NCBI GenBank assembly: GCA_021324595.1
Contig: JAJPIV010000026.1
Span: forward strand, 1 to 43,755
DNA length: 43,755 nt
Reading direction: 5' to 3'
Source of the DNA: Actinomycetota bacterium
GTDB taxonomy: Bacteria; Actinomycetota; Actinomycetes; Streptosporangiales; Streptosporangiaceae
A model generated the notes under the pieces. The model saw only the letters and a list, made by a program, of their open reading frames with translations. It made no database searches and was not told the DNA's origin. The position numbers were made by a program, and so were the translations under genes. Positions 20,243-27,849 of this stretch are shown piece after piece; the stretch's first letter is position 1, and every line of letters begins with the position of its first letter.

Positions 20243-20958
20243 TTGCGCCCCAGCACGCGCAGGGCCGCCCGCAGCGCGGCCGCCACGTCCACCTCGGCGC
20301 GCTCGCCGGCGCCGTCTCGGTGCCCGCCCGCGCCGGATCCGCTCCCGGCGGTGCCCGCCCCGGCCCGGCCGGCCGCGAGCACCTCGGGCTCGATCACCGC
20401 GATCGCGGCATCGGCCTCCCTGGCCTGCCAGCCGAGGCCGACCAGCCCGGTGCGCACCTGGTCCCGCCAGGTCGGCCCGGCCGGGCCGGCGCCCGAGCCC
20501 GGGTCGGCGGCCGCGGAGCCCGCCTGGCCGGCGCCCGCGCCCGCCGCGCCGTCGGCCGGCGGCCCGAGCCGGCCGGCCAGTTCGAGCACGATCCGCTGGG
20601 CGCCCTTGCGGCCGATGCCCGGGACGCGGGTCAGCGCGGTCAGGTCCTGGGCGGCCACCGCCCGGCGCAGCTGGTCCGGCGTGAACGTGCCCAGCATGGC
20701 CAGGGCCAGCCGCGGCCCGATCCCGCTGGCCGTCTGGAGCAGCTCGAAGGTGCTCCGCTCGTCCTCGGAGGCGAAGCCGTAGAGGGTCAGCGCGTCCTCG
20801 CGCACGACCAGTGACGTGGCGACCCTGGCCCGCTCCCCCGGCCGCAGGGCGGCCAGCGTGCCCGGCGAGCACTGCACCAGGAGGCCGACCCCGCCGACGT
20901 CGATCACCGCGGCCTCGGGCCCGACCGAGCTGACCGTGCCGTCCAGGTGCGCGATCAC
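20239..20958 (-). CDS. ruvA: Holliday junction branch migration protein RuvA
   Basis: A protein of 239 residues. The N-terminal OB domain ([20 protein letters not shown]) is followed by tandem helix-hairpin-helix motifs ([36 protein letters not shown]). The C-terminal domain III ([20 protein letters not shown]) binds RuvB. The linkers on either side of domain III are unusually Gly/Ala-rich, so it is longer than the ~200-residue norm. GTG 20958 has AGGAGGAG upstream and overlaps the ruvC stop by 4 nt. Confidence 0.96.
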   Translation of the reverse strand: MIAHLDGTVSSVGPEAAVIDVGGVGLLVQCSPGTLAALRPGERARVATSLVVREDALTLYGFASEDERSTFELLQTASGIGPRLALAMLGTFTPDQLRRAVAAQDLTALTRVPGIGRKGAQRIVLELAGRLGPPADGAAGAGAGQAGSAAADPGSGAGPAGPTWRDQVRTGLVGLGWQAREADAAIAVIEPEVLAAGRAGAGTAGSGSGAGGHRDGAGERAEVDVAAALRAALRVLGRK

Positions 20959-21509
20959 GACGCTCCTCCTCTCCGCGCCGGATGCCGCCAGGTGCCGGCC
21001 AGTATGCCGTCCCGCGGCGCCGCCAGCCGCGCCCGGGCCGCCCCCCGCCACAGATGGCAGATGGCCAGGGCGAGCGCGTCCGCCGCGTCCGAGGGCCGGG
21101 GCGGGTCGGGAAGCCGCAGCAGCCTGGTCACCATGCGCGTGACCTGCGCCTTGTCGGCTCGGCCGCTGCCGGTGACCGCCGCCTTGACCTCGCTCGGCGT
21201 GTGCAGCGCGACCGGTATGCCGCGCCGGGCCGCGCACAGGATGGCCACCGCGCCCGCCTGGGCCGTGCCCATGACCGTGCGCACGTTGTGCTGGCTGAAC
21301 ACGCTCTCGACGGCGACCGCGTCCGGCCGGCACTCGGCGAGCCACGACTCGATCTGCTCTTCGACGGCCACGAGCCGGATGCCGACCTCCGCATGCGCGG
21401 GCGTGCTGACGACCGCCGTGCCGACCAGCCGGAGCCGGGTGCCCGGCCCGCCGTCGACGATCCCCAGGCCGCACCGGGTCAGCCCCGGATCGACGCCGAG
21501 AACGCGCAT
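20955..21509 (-). CDS. ruvC: Crossover junction endodeoxyribonuclease RuvC
   Basis: An RNase H-fold nuclease of 184 residues with the acidic catalytic set Asp7 (VDPG), Glu68 (VAVESVF), Asp141 and Asp144 ([10 protein letters not shown]). It cuts Holliday junctions symmetrically. ATG 21509 has GGAGG 4 nt upstream. It is the first gene of the ruv operon; the region in front holds a TAGGCT -10 and a perfect LexA-type palindrome, so DNA damage induction is expected. It diverges from the flavoprotein gene. Confidence 0.97.
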   Translation of the reverse strand: MRVLGVDPGLTRCGLGIVDGGPGTRLRLVGTAVVSTPAHAEVGIRLVAVEEQIESWLAECRPDAVAVESVFSQHNVRTVMGTAQAGAVAILCAARRGIPVALHTPSEVKAAVTGSGRADKAQVTRMVTRLLRLPDPPRPSDAADALALAICHLWRGAARARLAAPRDGILAGTWRHPARRGGAS

Positions 21510-21541
21510 GGCACCTCCGTCCGCGGCGCCCGGCCTGCGGG

Positions 21542-21563
21542 CGAACACCTGTTCGGCAGCCTA
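21542..21563 (-). promoter_or_regulatory. LexA (SOS) box and -10 element of the ruvCAB promoter
   Basis: The palindrome CGAACACCTGTTCG (21542-21555) matches the actinobacterial SOS box pattern CGAAC-N4-GTTCG with perfect dyad symmetry. A -10-like TAGGCT (21563-21558, minus strand) lies just upstream, so bound LexA would cover the transcription start of ruvC. No convincing -35 is visible. The ruvC upstream region of mycobacteria is also LexA-controlled, so the assignment fits known biology. Confidence 0.8.
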
Positions 21564-21654
21564 CCGCCGGATGCGGCGCGGGGCGGGCAGCCGGGGCGGC
21601 GTGTCGGAGACTGGGGGCATGACGCGGGCGAGCGGCGCGGGCGCGGGGCGGGGC

Positions 21655-23355
21655 ATGGCGGTCATGGTCAGGCGGCGCAGTCACTGGGCGTGGGGTTACG
21701 ACGATGAGCTGGCCTCTGAGGCGGAGCTGCGGGCGACCGCAGAGCTGATGAGCGCGGTCACCGGGCTCGAGCTGCCCGGCGGGCTGGAGGCGCCGGTCCC
21801 GCTGGAGCGGGTGCGGCTGCGCCAGCCGCGGGTGGCGGTGCCGCCGCGGCTGGCGGCGATCTGCTCGCAGCGGCCCGGTGACCGGGCGGTGCACGCGCAC
21901 GGGATGGCGTACCGGGACCTGATTGCCGCGTTCCGCGGCCGGTTCGAGCACGTTCCCGACGTGGTGGCCAGGCCCGGCGATGAGCATGAAGTGGAGGAGC
22001 TGCTGGCCTGGTGCGAGACGGCGGGGCTGGCGCTCATCCCGTTCGGCGGCGGGACGAGCGTGACCGGCGGGGTGGAGCCGCGGGTGGGCCCGGGGTACGC
22101 GGGCACTGTCTCGGCCGACCTGTCGCGGCTCGGCCGGGTGCTCGAAGCCGACCCGGTCTCCGGCGCGGCCCGGATCCAGGCGGGCGCGACCGGCCCCGCG
22201 CTGAACGCGCAGCTGGGCTCGCACGGGCTGATGCTGCGGCACTTCCCGCAGTCGTATGAGTTCTCCACCCTCGGCGGCTGGATCGCCACCCGGTCGGGCG
22301 GGCACTATGCGACCGGGCCCACCCGCATCGACGATCTCGTGGAGTCGGTGCGGGCGGTGACCCCGGCCGGGATATGGCAGTCGCGGCGGCTGCCGGGCTC
22401 GGGTGCCGGGGTGTCGCCGGACCGGCTGTTGCTCGGCTCGGAGGGCATCCTCGGGGTGATCACCGAGGCGTGGGTGCGGGTGCAGCGCCGGCCGGCGTAC
22501 CGGGCATTTGCGTCGGTGCGGTTCGGCTCGCTGGCCGCGGGGGCCGACGCGGTCCGGTCGATCACCGGATCGGGGCTGGCCCCGGCGAACTGCCGGCTGC
22601 TGGATCCGGCGGAGGCGGCGATCGCGGCCGGGGGTGATGGCACGCACGCGCTGCTCCTGCTCGGCTTTGAGTCCGCCGACCACGACGTCACGCCGTGGCT
22701 GGAAGCCGCGCTCGCGCACGCCAGGGCCTGCGGCGGGACGCGGGAGCAGGCCCGGTCCTCCGGGCCAGCCGGCACCGGCCAGCCGGGCGGCGCCCGCCGG
22801 CGCGCCGCGACCGGGCCGGGGGAGGCCGGCCGGGCCAGGGCCGCCGGGCAGGGCGGCCGGTGGCGCGGGGCGTTCCTGCGGATGCCGTACCTGCGCAACG
22901 CGTTCCCGGCCATCGGGCTGATCGCCGAGACCTTCGAGAGCGCGGTCACCTGGGATGCCTTCCCTGCCTTCCACCAGGCGGTGACCGGCGCGGTGCAAGA
23001 GGCCGCCCGGCGAGCCTGCGGCCAGGCGGTCGTCACGTGCCGGCTCGCCTTCGCCTACCCCGACGGCCCGGCCCCCTACTACACGGTGCTGGCTCCCGGG
23101 CGGCGCGGCGAGGAGGCGGCCCAGTGGGACGCGATCAAGACAGCGGCATCCGACGCCGTGCTGCGGGCAGGCGGCACCATCACCCACCACCACGCGGTCG
23201 GCCGCGATCACCGGCCCTGGTATGACCGGCAGCGCCCAGAGCCATTCGCCGCGGCGCTGCGGGCCGCCAAGGCAGCCGTCGACCCCAGGGCCATCCTGAA
23301 TCCCGGCGTGCTCATCGACCCGCCCGAGCCCGGCTCTGGCCGGCAGCGCCGGTGA
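21655..23355 (+). CDS. FAD-binding oxidoreductase, alkyldihydroxyacetonephosphate synthase-like
   Basis: A protein of 566 residues. The N-terminal RRRSHWAWGYDD is typical of the AGPS-like group. The FAD_binding_4 domain carries PFGGGTSVTGG (residues 129-139), STLGGWIATRSGGHYA and LGSEGILGVITEAWVRVQ. The C-terminal domain ends with THHHAVGRDHRPWY and AILNPGVLI, echoing the His-rich active-site loop of ether-lipid synthases. It may make an alkyl-glycerone-type ether bond or oxidise a related substrate. A ~45-residue Gly/Arg-rich insert (after ARACGGTREQ) is unusual. ATG 21655 is chosen; 21619 and 21664 are alternatives. It is inserted between ruvC and yebC, with the opposite orientation to both. 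Confidence 0.85.
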   Translation: MAVMVRRRSHWAWGYDDELASEAELRATAELMSAVTGLELPGGLEAPVPLERVRLRQPRVAVPPRLAAICSQRPGDRAVHAHGMAYRDLIAAFRGRFEHVPDVVARPGDEHEVEELLAWCETAGLALIPFGGGTSVTGGVEPRVGPGYAGTVSADLSRLGRVLEADPVSGAARIQAGATGPALNAQLGSHGLMLRHFPQSYEFSTLGGWIATRSGGHYATGPTRIDDLVESVRAVTPAGIWQSRRLPGSGAGVSPDRLLLGSEGILGVITEAWVRVQRRPAYRAFASVRFGSLAAGADAVRSITGSGLAPANCRLLDPAEAAIAAGGDGTHALLLLGFESADHDVTPWLEAALAHARACGGTREQARSSGPAGTGQPGGARRRAATGPGEAGRARAAGQGGRWRGAFLRMPYLRNAFPAIGLIAETFESAVTWDAFPAFHQAVTGAVQEAARRACGQAVVTCRLAFAYPDGPAPYYTVLAPGRRGEEAAQWDAIKTAASDAVLRAGGTITHHHAVGRDHRPWYDRQRPEPFAAALRAAKAAVDPRAILNPGVLIDPPEPGSGRQRR

Positions 23356-23589
23356 CGACCGGGAACCCTGGCCCCTGCGGTGGAGGTCCGGGCCGTGGTA
23401 GCCCGGATTGTCCGCGTACCGCTCGGACTCCGGGTCGAACGGGCGCTCCAGGCCGGCCAGCGTGCCCGCGATCTGGCTGCTGGGCATCCGGCTGGCCAGC
23501 TCGCTCACCACCGGGCGGCGCCGCCGGGTGCGGACCGGCTGGCTGGCTGCCCGGGCTGCCCGGCGGGGAAGTTCCGCTTGACCAGGTCC

Positions 23590-23826
23590 TGAACCATCCC
23601 GGGTTTCGTGCACACCTCCTTTGTTGGGAAGGAGAACGGCACGATGCCAGTCAGGTACGGCAAGTCGGTGAGGGAGAAGGCGGTCCGCCTGGTGCGGGAG
23701 CACGCCGCTGACTACCCGTCGGAGCACGCGGCGGTCACCGCGGTCTCGGGACGGCTGGGGATGAGCGCGGAGGCGCTGCGCGGCTGGGTCCGCCGGGCTG
23801 AGACCGATGCCGGGGATGATATGTAG
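23590..23826 (+). mobile_element. Left end of an IS3-family element, truncated
   Basis: TGAACCATCCCGGG at 23590 looks like the terminal inverted repeat of actinobacterial IS3-type elements (remembered pattern TGAACCGCCCCGG). It lies 54 nt before an orfA-type start with AAGGAG upstream. Only the beginning of orfA survives, and no orfB or right-end repeat was found in the following kilobase. The element cannot transpose by itself. Confidence 0.6.
23644..23826 (+). pseudogene. Truncated IS3-family transposase OrfA
   Basis: The 60 residues starting MPVRYGKSVREKAVRLVREH and continuing to LGMSAEALRGWVRRAE match the N-terminal helix-turn-helix of IS3 OrfA proteins. These normally continue well beyond the WVRQAEVDAG-type segment for another 30-40 residues. 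Here the frame ends right after DAGDDM. The ATG at 23644 has AAGGAG at a suitable distance. The protein would retain the DNA-binding helix only; a function is unlikely. Confidence 0.75.
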
Positions 23827-23882
23827 CACGCAAGAGCAGAGCGGATGGCTGAGGAGAGACAGCGGGCCGCCGCCGAGGATCG

Positions 23883-24066
23883 TGCACGCTCCAGCAGGAC
23901 GACGATGGCGTGTGGTGTGCCTCCGCGCTGATCCGCCCCGGTGCCGGAGCTGTTGGCGACGGCGCCACCGCCGGCGAGGCGCTCGCCGGCCTGCGCCAGG
24001 CCCTGACCGCGTTGATCACTGAATCGGCGTCCCGGACGAGATCACGCTCGAAGTCGCCTATGCCAC
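23883..24066 (+). pseudogene. HicB-like antitoxin remnant, frameshifted
   Basis: The frame TLQQDDDGVWCASALIRPG, then AVGDGATAGEALAGLRQALTALITE, continues after a 1-nt frame change (near 24020) as IGVPDEITLEVAYATG. The layout resembles HicB/UPF0150-like antitoxin domains: a strand with D-G-W-A-S, a G-D-G-A-T turn, a helix E-A-L-x-x-L-x-x-A, and a terminal strand. No start codon with a ribosome binding site and no partner HicA toxin are visible. The family call is by eye and moderate. Confidence 0.5.
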
Positions 24067-24313
24067 TGGCAGGCCATCGCGTCCTGGCACTCCACGGCCT
24101 GGCTGCGAGATTCCGGCCGCATCCGTGCCCCTCACGTCCCGTACGATGGCGCGGTTCTGCCTGCGCCAGCCGGGAGCGGGGTCAGCCCGGGGCAGTCGCG
24201 GCGCTGCCCGGCCCTGACCAGCCGACGGCCGACCGGCACCGGGAACCGGCTGCCAGGCGGATCGTTGCGGGCAGCCCGCCGCGGGACTGCTTCACGCTCC
24301 CGCTGGAAATCGG

Positions 24314-24570
24314 TCACCGGCCCGGTAGCCGGTACCGCTCGCAGGGTGTCGCCGCCTGCCCGGCAGCGTCCCGGTACGCCAGGTGCTGCCGGGTGACGGC
24401 CTGGTCCTCGACGAGGACGGAGCCGCTGAACTCGCCGGAACCGGTGAAAACCATGAAGGCGACCGTGGTGCCGTCGAAGATCCAGAAGTCGTCAGCGGGC
24501 AGGTGCAGGCTGATGCCAGATCAGGGTCCTTGCCAGCGAGGAGCTCCTGGTACGGCTGGTCGTCAGTCAC
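24314..24570 (-). pseudogene. DUF6879-like protein remnant, frameshifted
   Basis: On the minus strand, MTDDQPYQELLAGKDPDL opens at GTG 24570 and then shifts frame into LHLPADDFWIFDGTTVAFMV, followed by FTGSGEFSGSVLVEDQAVT and CERYRLPGR before TGA (24316-24314). The DFWIFDG...F.GSGE...D.A block is characteristic of the C-terminal half of DUF6879 proteins, which accompany XRE/DUF397 regulator genes in actinobacteria. The N-terminal half is missing and no regulator partner is present. The function of the intact family is unknown. Confidence 0.55.
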
Positions 24571-24830
24571 GACCCCTGCGACGTCCGCGTCTCCAGCCGC
24601 CAGGCGGTGGCATGGACGCCGCGGAGCAGCTCGTTGATGGCCGCCTCCGGGTCAGGCACCCGTCCTGGTCTCCCTGGCGTACCGCAGCAGTCCCTGGGCA
24701 CCTCGGCGAACGTCTGCCCTCGCATGGCCCGTCCAGTCGAAGGCCACCTGGCCCGCATGCCGGAGGCCAACCCCGCCGAGGCCGCCGCCGCATTTGAAGA
24801 TCACCTCAGCGCGCTCCTCGCGGATTCGGT

Positions 24831-26165
24831 TCAGAAGTAGTCGAGCAGGTAGGGGTCGCAGGCGAACGCGGCGTCGAGCGCCGCGTCGCAGCGGGCGTCC
24901 CCGCCCCTGGCCAGGCCCGCCAGCCGCAGCGCCGCCATCGGCGTGCCCGCGAACAGCGCGGCAAGGCCCCGGGGGCCGAGCCGCACCGGCTCCGCGGCGC
25001 CCGGGCCCGCGCCGGTGCCGCTCCGGCCGGGCCGCAGGCGCCCCTCGCCGCCGCGCACGATCAGCGTGCGCGGCCCCTGGTTGCTGGGGATGCCGGCATC
25101 GGCCAGGTCCAGCGCCACGCTGACCTCGGTGCCCGCCGGGAATCCCCGGCCGGCGACGGCTGCCTCCGGGTCGAGCACGCGCAGCATCCACTGCCGGTGG
25201 CGGCGCAGGTCCACTTCCCCGTCGGCGGTCAGCCAGCCGAGCGCGTCGCGCGGGTCGGCGTTCACGTGGACCACCTCGGTGACCGAGGCGTGCGAGGCGA
25301 CGATTCCCCACAGCGCCCTGGCCGTCCGGGCCGAGGCGGCCTGAAGCGCATGGACCATGATCTCGCGGTCGCCGCCATGCCAGCCGTAGGCCAGGAAGCC
25401 GTCCGGCGCCAGGTAGCCGAACACCTCGGGGTCGGCCAGCCAGCGGCGCGTCCGCCCGGGGTCGAACGTGCACGGGCCGCAGTCCCGGGCCCCGCGGTAG
25501 ACCGCGCCCAGCACTGCGGTCACCGCCTCGGCGTCCTCCGGGCCTGCCCGGCGCACCGGCACCTGCCCGCCGTCCGCGCCGGGCGGCGGGGCCTCCCCCG
25601 GGCGGTGGCCGCGGGCCGGGGCGCGGGCCGCGGGCTCACCCGGCAGCGCCCGATCGGGCGGGAGCAGGTTTCGCAGCGACCGGGCGGGCACCCGTGCCCG
25701 GTACAGGCCGCCCGCCAGCTCCCAGCCGAGCGCCCGGTAGAGCGGAAGCGTCGCGGGATAGAGTACGCAGACCGCGTACCCTCGGCCGGCCATCACGCGC
25801 AGCAGCTCGGTCATCAGCAGCCGGCCGATCCCGCGGCCGCGCTCCTCGGGCGCCACCTTGACGCCGCCGACCCCGGCGGCGCGCAGCGCCCGCCCGCCCC
25901 ACCACTGCCGCATGTCATAGAACCTGGCGGTGCCGACCAGCCGCCCGTCGCGCCAGGCCCCGTACTGCCGCTCATCCTGCGCGCAGGCGCTCACCTCGGC
26001 TCGCCAGAACTCCCGTTCCCGGGCGCTGACCGGGCCGAACGCGCGGTGGTGCAGGTCCAGCTCGGCCTCCAGGCCATCCGATGCGCGCAGCGGCCGGATC
26101 CGCACCGCGCCGGCCGCCGGCTCCGGCGCGGCAGGCCACGGGCCGGGGGACGCCGGACCGGTCAC
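24831..26165 (-). CDS. Eis-family GNAT N-acetyltransferase
   Basis: A protein of 444 residues with the Eis architecture. The N-terminal GNAT domain has acetyl-CoA motif VAPEERGRGIGRLL (from about residue 104) and LYPATLPLYRALGW with candidate catalytic Tyr143. A second degenerate GNAT region and a C-terminal SCP2-like domain follow. The protein ends CDPYLLDYF; in Eis enzymes the carboxylate of a terminal Phe serves in catalysis, so the end appears intact. Eis enzymes acetylate amines on aminoglycosides and other substrates; the substrate here is unknown. A ~35-residue Pro/Ala/Gly insert separates the two GNAT parts. GTG 26165 lies 13 nt after the yebC stop and lacks a clear ribosome binding site. 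Confidence 0.88.
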   Translation of the reverse strand: MTGPASPGPWPAAPEPAAGAVRIRPLRASDGLEAELDLHHRAFGPVSAREREFWRAEVSACAQDERQYGAWRDGRLVGTARFYDMRQWWGGRALRAAGVGGVKVAPEERGRGIGRLLMTELLRVMAGRGYAVCVLYPATLPLYRALGWELAGGLYRARVPARSLRNLLPPDRALPGEPAARAPARGHRPGEAPPPGADGGQVPVRRAGPEDAEAVTAVLGAVYRGARDCGPCTFDPGRTRRWLADPEVFGYLAPDGFLAYGWHGGDREIMVHALQAASARTARALWGIVASHASVTEVVHVNADPRDALGWLTADGEVDLRRHRQWMLRVLDPEAAVAGRGFPAGTEVSVALDLADAGIPSNQGPRTLIVRGGEGRLRPGRSGTGAGPGAAEPVRLGPRGLAALFAGTPMAALRLAGLARGGDARCDAALDAAFACDPYLLDYF

Positions 26166-26178
26166 CGGGCCCGCCGGC

Positions 26179-26931
26179 TCAGCTCAGCCTCTCCAGGATC
26201 TCGTCCGGGACCGAGTAGTTCGCGTAGACGTCCTGCACCTCGTCGGACTCCTCCAGGACGTCGATCAGCCTGAAGACCTTCCGGGCGGTCTCCTCGTCGA
26301 GCGGCACCTCGACCGACGGCAGGAACGGGGTCTCGGCCGACTCGTAGTCGATCCCGGCCTGCTGCAGCGCGGTGCGGACCTTCACCAGGTCACCGGGCTC
26401 GCTCACCACCTCGAACGACTCACCGAGGTCGTTGACCTCCTCGGCGCCCGCGTCCAGGACGGCGAGCAGCACGTCGTCCTCGGTCAGGCCGGGCGCCTTC
26501 GGGACGATCACCACGCCCTTCCGGCTGAACAGGTACGACACCGAGCCCGCGTCGGCCATCGAGCCGCCGTTGCGGGTGAGGGCGACCCGCACCTCCGATG
26601 CGGCCCGGTTCCGGTTGTCGGTCAGGCACTCGACGAGCAGGGCGACCCCGCCGGGGGCGTACCCCTCGTAGGTGACGGTCTCGTAGGCGGCGCCGCCGGC
26701 CTCCAGCCCCGCGCCGCGCCGGATCGCCCGGTCGATGTTGTCATTCGGCACCGAGCTCCGCTTCGCCTTGAGCACCGCGTCGTAGAGCGTCGGGTTCGCG
26801 TTCACGTCGGGCCCGCCGCTGCGCGCCGCCACCTCGATGTTCTTGATCAGCTTGGCGAACAGCTTCCCCCGGCGGGCATCGACGACGGCCTTCTTGTGCT
26901 TCGTGGTGGCCCACTTGGAGTGGCCGCTCAT
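26179..26931 (-). CDS. yebC: YebC/PmpR-family protein (TACO1-like translation or transcription regulator)
   Basis: A protein of 250 residues opening with the family hallmark [22 protein letters not shown]. It keeps the three-domain YebC layout (IERAIRRG-type motif seen as [10 protein letters not shown], and [14 protein letters not shown]). It was long described as a DNA-binding regulator; recent work ties the family to ribosome function at proline stretches. ATG 26931 overlaps the pdxT stop codon (ATGA). In many actinobacteria yebC is directly upstream of ruvC; here they are 4.7 kb apart. Confidence 0.97.
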   Translation of the reverse strand: MSGHSKWATTKHKKAVVDARRGKLFAKLIKNIEVAARSGGPDVNANPTLYDAVLKAKRSSVPNDNIDRAIRRGAGLEAGGAAYETVTYEGYAPGGVALLVECLTDNRNRAASEVRVALTRNGGSMADAGSVSYLFSRKGVVIVPKAPGLTEDDVLLAVLDAGAEEVNDLGESFEVVSEPGDLVKVRTALQQAGIDYESAETPFLPSVEVPLDEETARKVFRLIDVLEESDEVQDVYANYSVPDEILERLS

Positions 26932-27581
26932 GACTCTTCCCTTACCATGTCGGCGAAGATCGCGTGCACGCGGGTGTCCCGGGTGAGCTCGGGGTGGAAG
27001 GCGGTGGCCAGCGCCCGGCCCTGGCGGACGGCGACGATCCTACCCGTGCGCGGCTCGGTGGCCAGGACCTCGACGCCCGGCCCGACGTCCTCCACCCACG
27101 GCGCCCGGATGAACACGGCCCGGAACGGGGCGTCGCCGGCCCCGCGCACGAGCAGGTCGCTCTCGAATGACTCGGCCTGCCTGCCGAACGCGTTCCGCCG
27201 GACCGTCATGTCGATCGCGCCGAGCGTCTCCTGGCCGCTGGCCCCGCCCACCAGCCGGGCCGCCAGCATGATCATGCCCGCGCACGAGCCGAACACCGGC
27301 ATCCCGGCGGCTATCCGCCCGCGCAGCGGGCCGGCCAGGTCGAAGACGGCCGCCAGCTTCCAGATCGTCGTGGACTCGCCGCCGGGGATGATGAGGCCGT
27401 CCACCGCGTCCAGCTCGCCGGGCCGGCGGACCGGGACCGCGCGGGCGCCCGCGCCCGCGACCGCCTGCAGGTGCTCGGCGACGTCACCCTGCAGCGCGAG
27501 CACGCCGATCGCCGTGTGCGCCCTGGGGCCGGCGGGACGCGCCGGACTTGGACCGATGAGCGCCGCGTCGCTGGTCGGCAC
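26928..27581 (-). CDS. pdxT: Pyridoxal 5'-phosphate synthase glutaminase subunit PdxT
   Basis: A class I glutamine amidotransferase of 217 residues. It has the PdxT glycine loop [10 protein letters not shown], nucleophile Cys100 in GSCAGM and the His196/Glu198 pair in FHPELT. It hydrolyses glutamine and channels ammonia to PdxS for de novo vitamin B6 synthesis. GTG 27581 has a perfect AGGAGG 6 nt upstream. The first ~20 residues are an extra Pro/Ala-rich stretch before [11 protein letters not shown]. The usual partner pdxS is not upstream; a divergent glycosidase gene is found there instead. Confidence 0.95.
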   Translation of the reverse strand: MPTSDAALIGPSPARPAGPRAHTAIGVLALQGDVAEHLQAVAGAGARAVPVRRPGELDAVDGLIIPGGESTTIWKLAAVFDLAGPLRGRIAAGMPVFGSCAGMIMLAARLVGGASGQETLGAIDMTVRRNAFGRQAESFESDLLVRGAGDAPFRAVFIRAPWVEDVGPGVEVLATEPRTGRIVAVRQGRALATAFHPELTRDTRVHAIFADMVREES

Positions 27582-27849
27582 CAGTACCCTCCTGTAGTCA
27601 CAACGAGGCCAGAACCGAGCGTATCCGCGCCGCGGTGGTTGCCACAGCCACGCTGCGGGTAGCGATCACTCAGCTACTCAGCGCTGCCTCGCCCGCATCC
27701 TCTCCGGCCGGCGCCGGCGCCCTCCCCGGCACAGCGCGGCCCGGCTGCGGGCACGGCCGCGCCCGGCGCCGCGTTCCCGGATCAGGCCCTCGGCAGCCCC
27801 GGAAGGCCCGCGGGCTGCCAGCTGAGCGAATCCAGTCGGGAGGACACGG

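Larger units (their letters stand above)
23356..24830. other. 1.5-kb gene graveyard between the flavoprotein and acetyltransferase genes
   Basis: No intact gene is visible. The stretch holds, in order: a minus-strand protein-like fragment of unknown family (about 23380-23580, containing MPSSQIAGTLAGLERPFD), the left end and truncated orfA of an IS3-type element, a HicB-like antitoxin remnant (plus), sequence with nothing recognisable (24070-24310), a DUF6879-like remnant (minus) and unassigned sequence up to the acetyltransferase stop codon. Each recognisable piece is truncated or frameshifted. Confidence 0.7.

Noticed and set aside
20239-23829. 1196-codon minus-strand open frame
   Set aside because: Only its last 240 codons (RuvA) are coding. 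The rest is antisense to the flavoprotein gene or crosses the graveyard. A short protein-like part near 23380-23580 is kept as a separate observation.
24652-25473. 273-codon minus-strand open frame running out of the acetyltransferase region
   Set aside because: The upstream part is an off-frame reading of the Eis-like gene. Only the tail enters the graveyard and it shows no recognisable domain.
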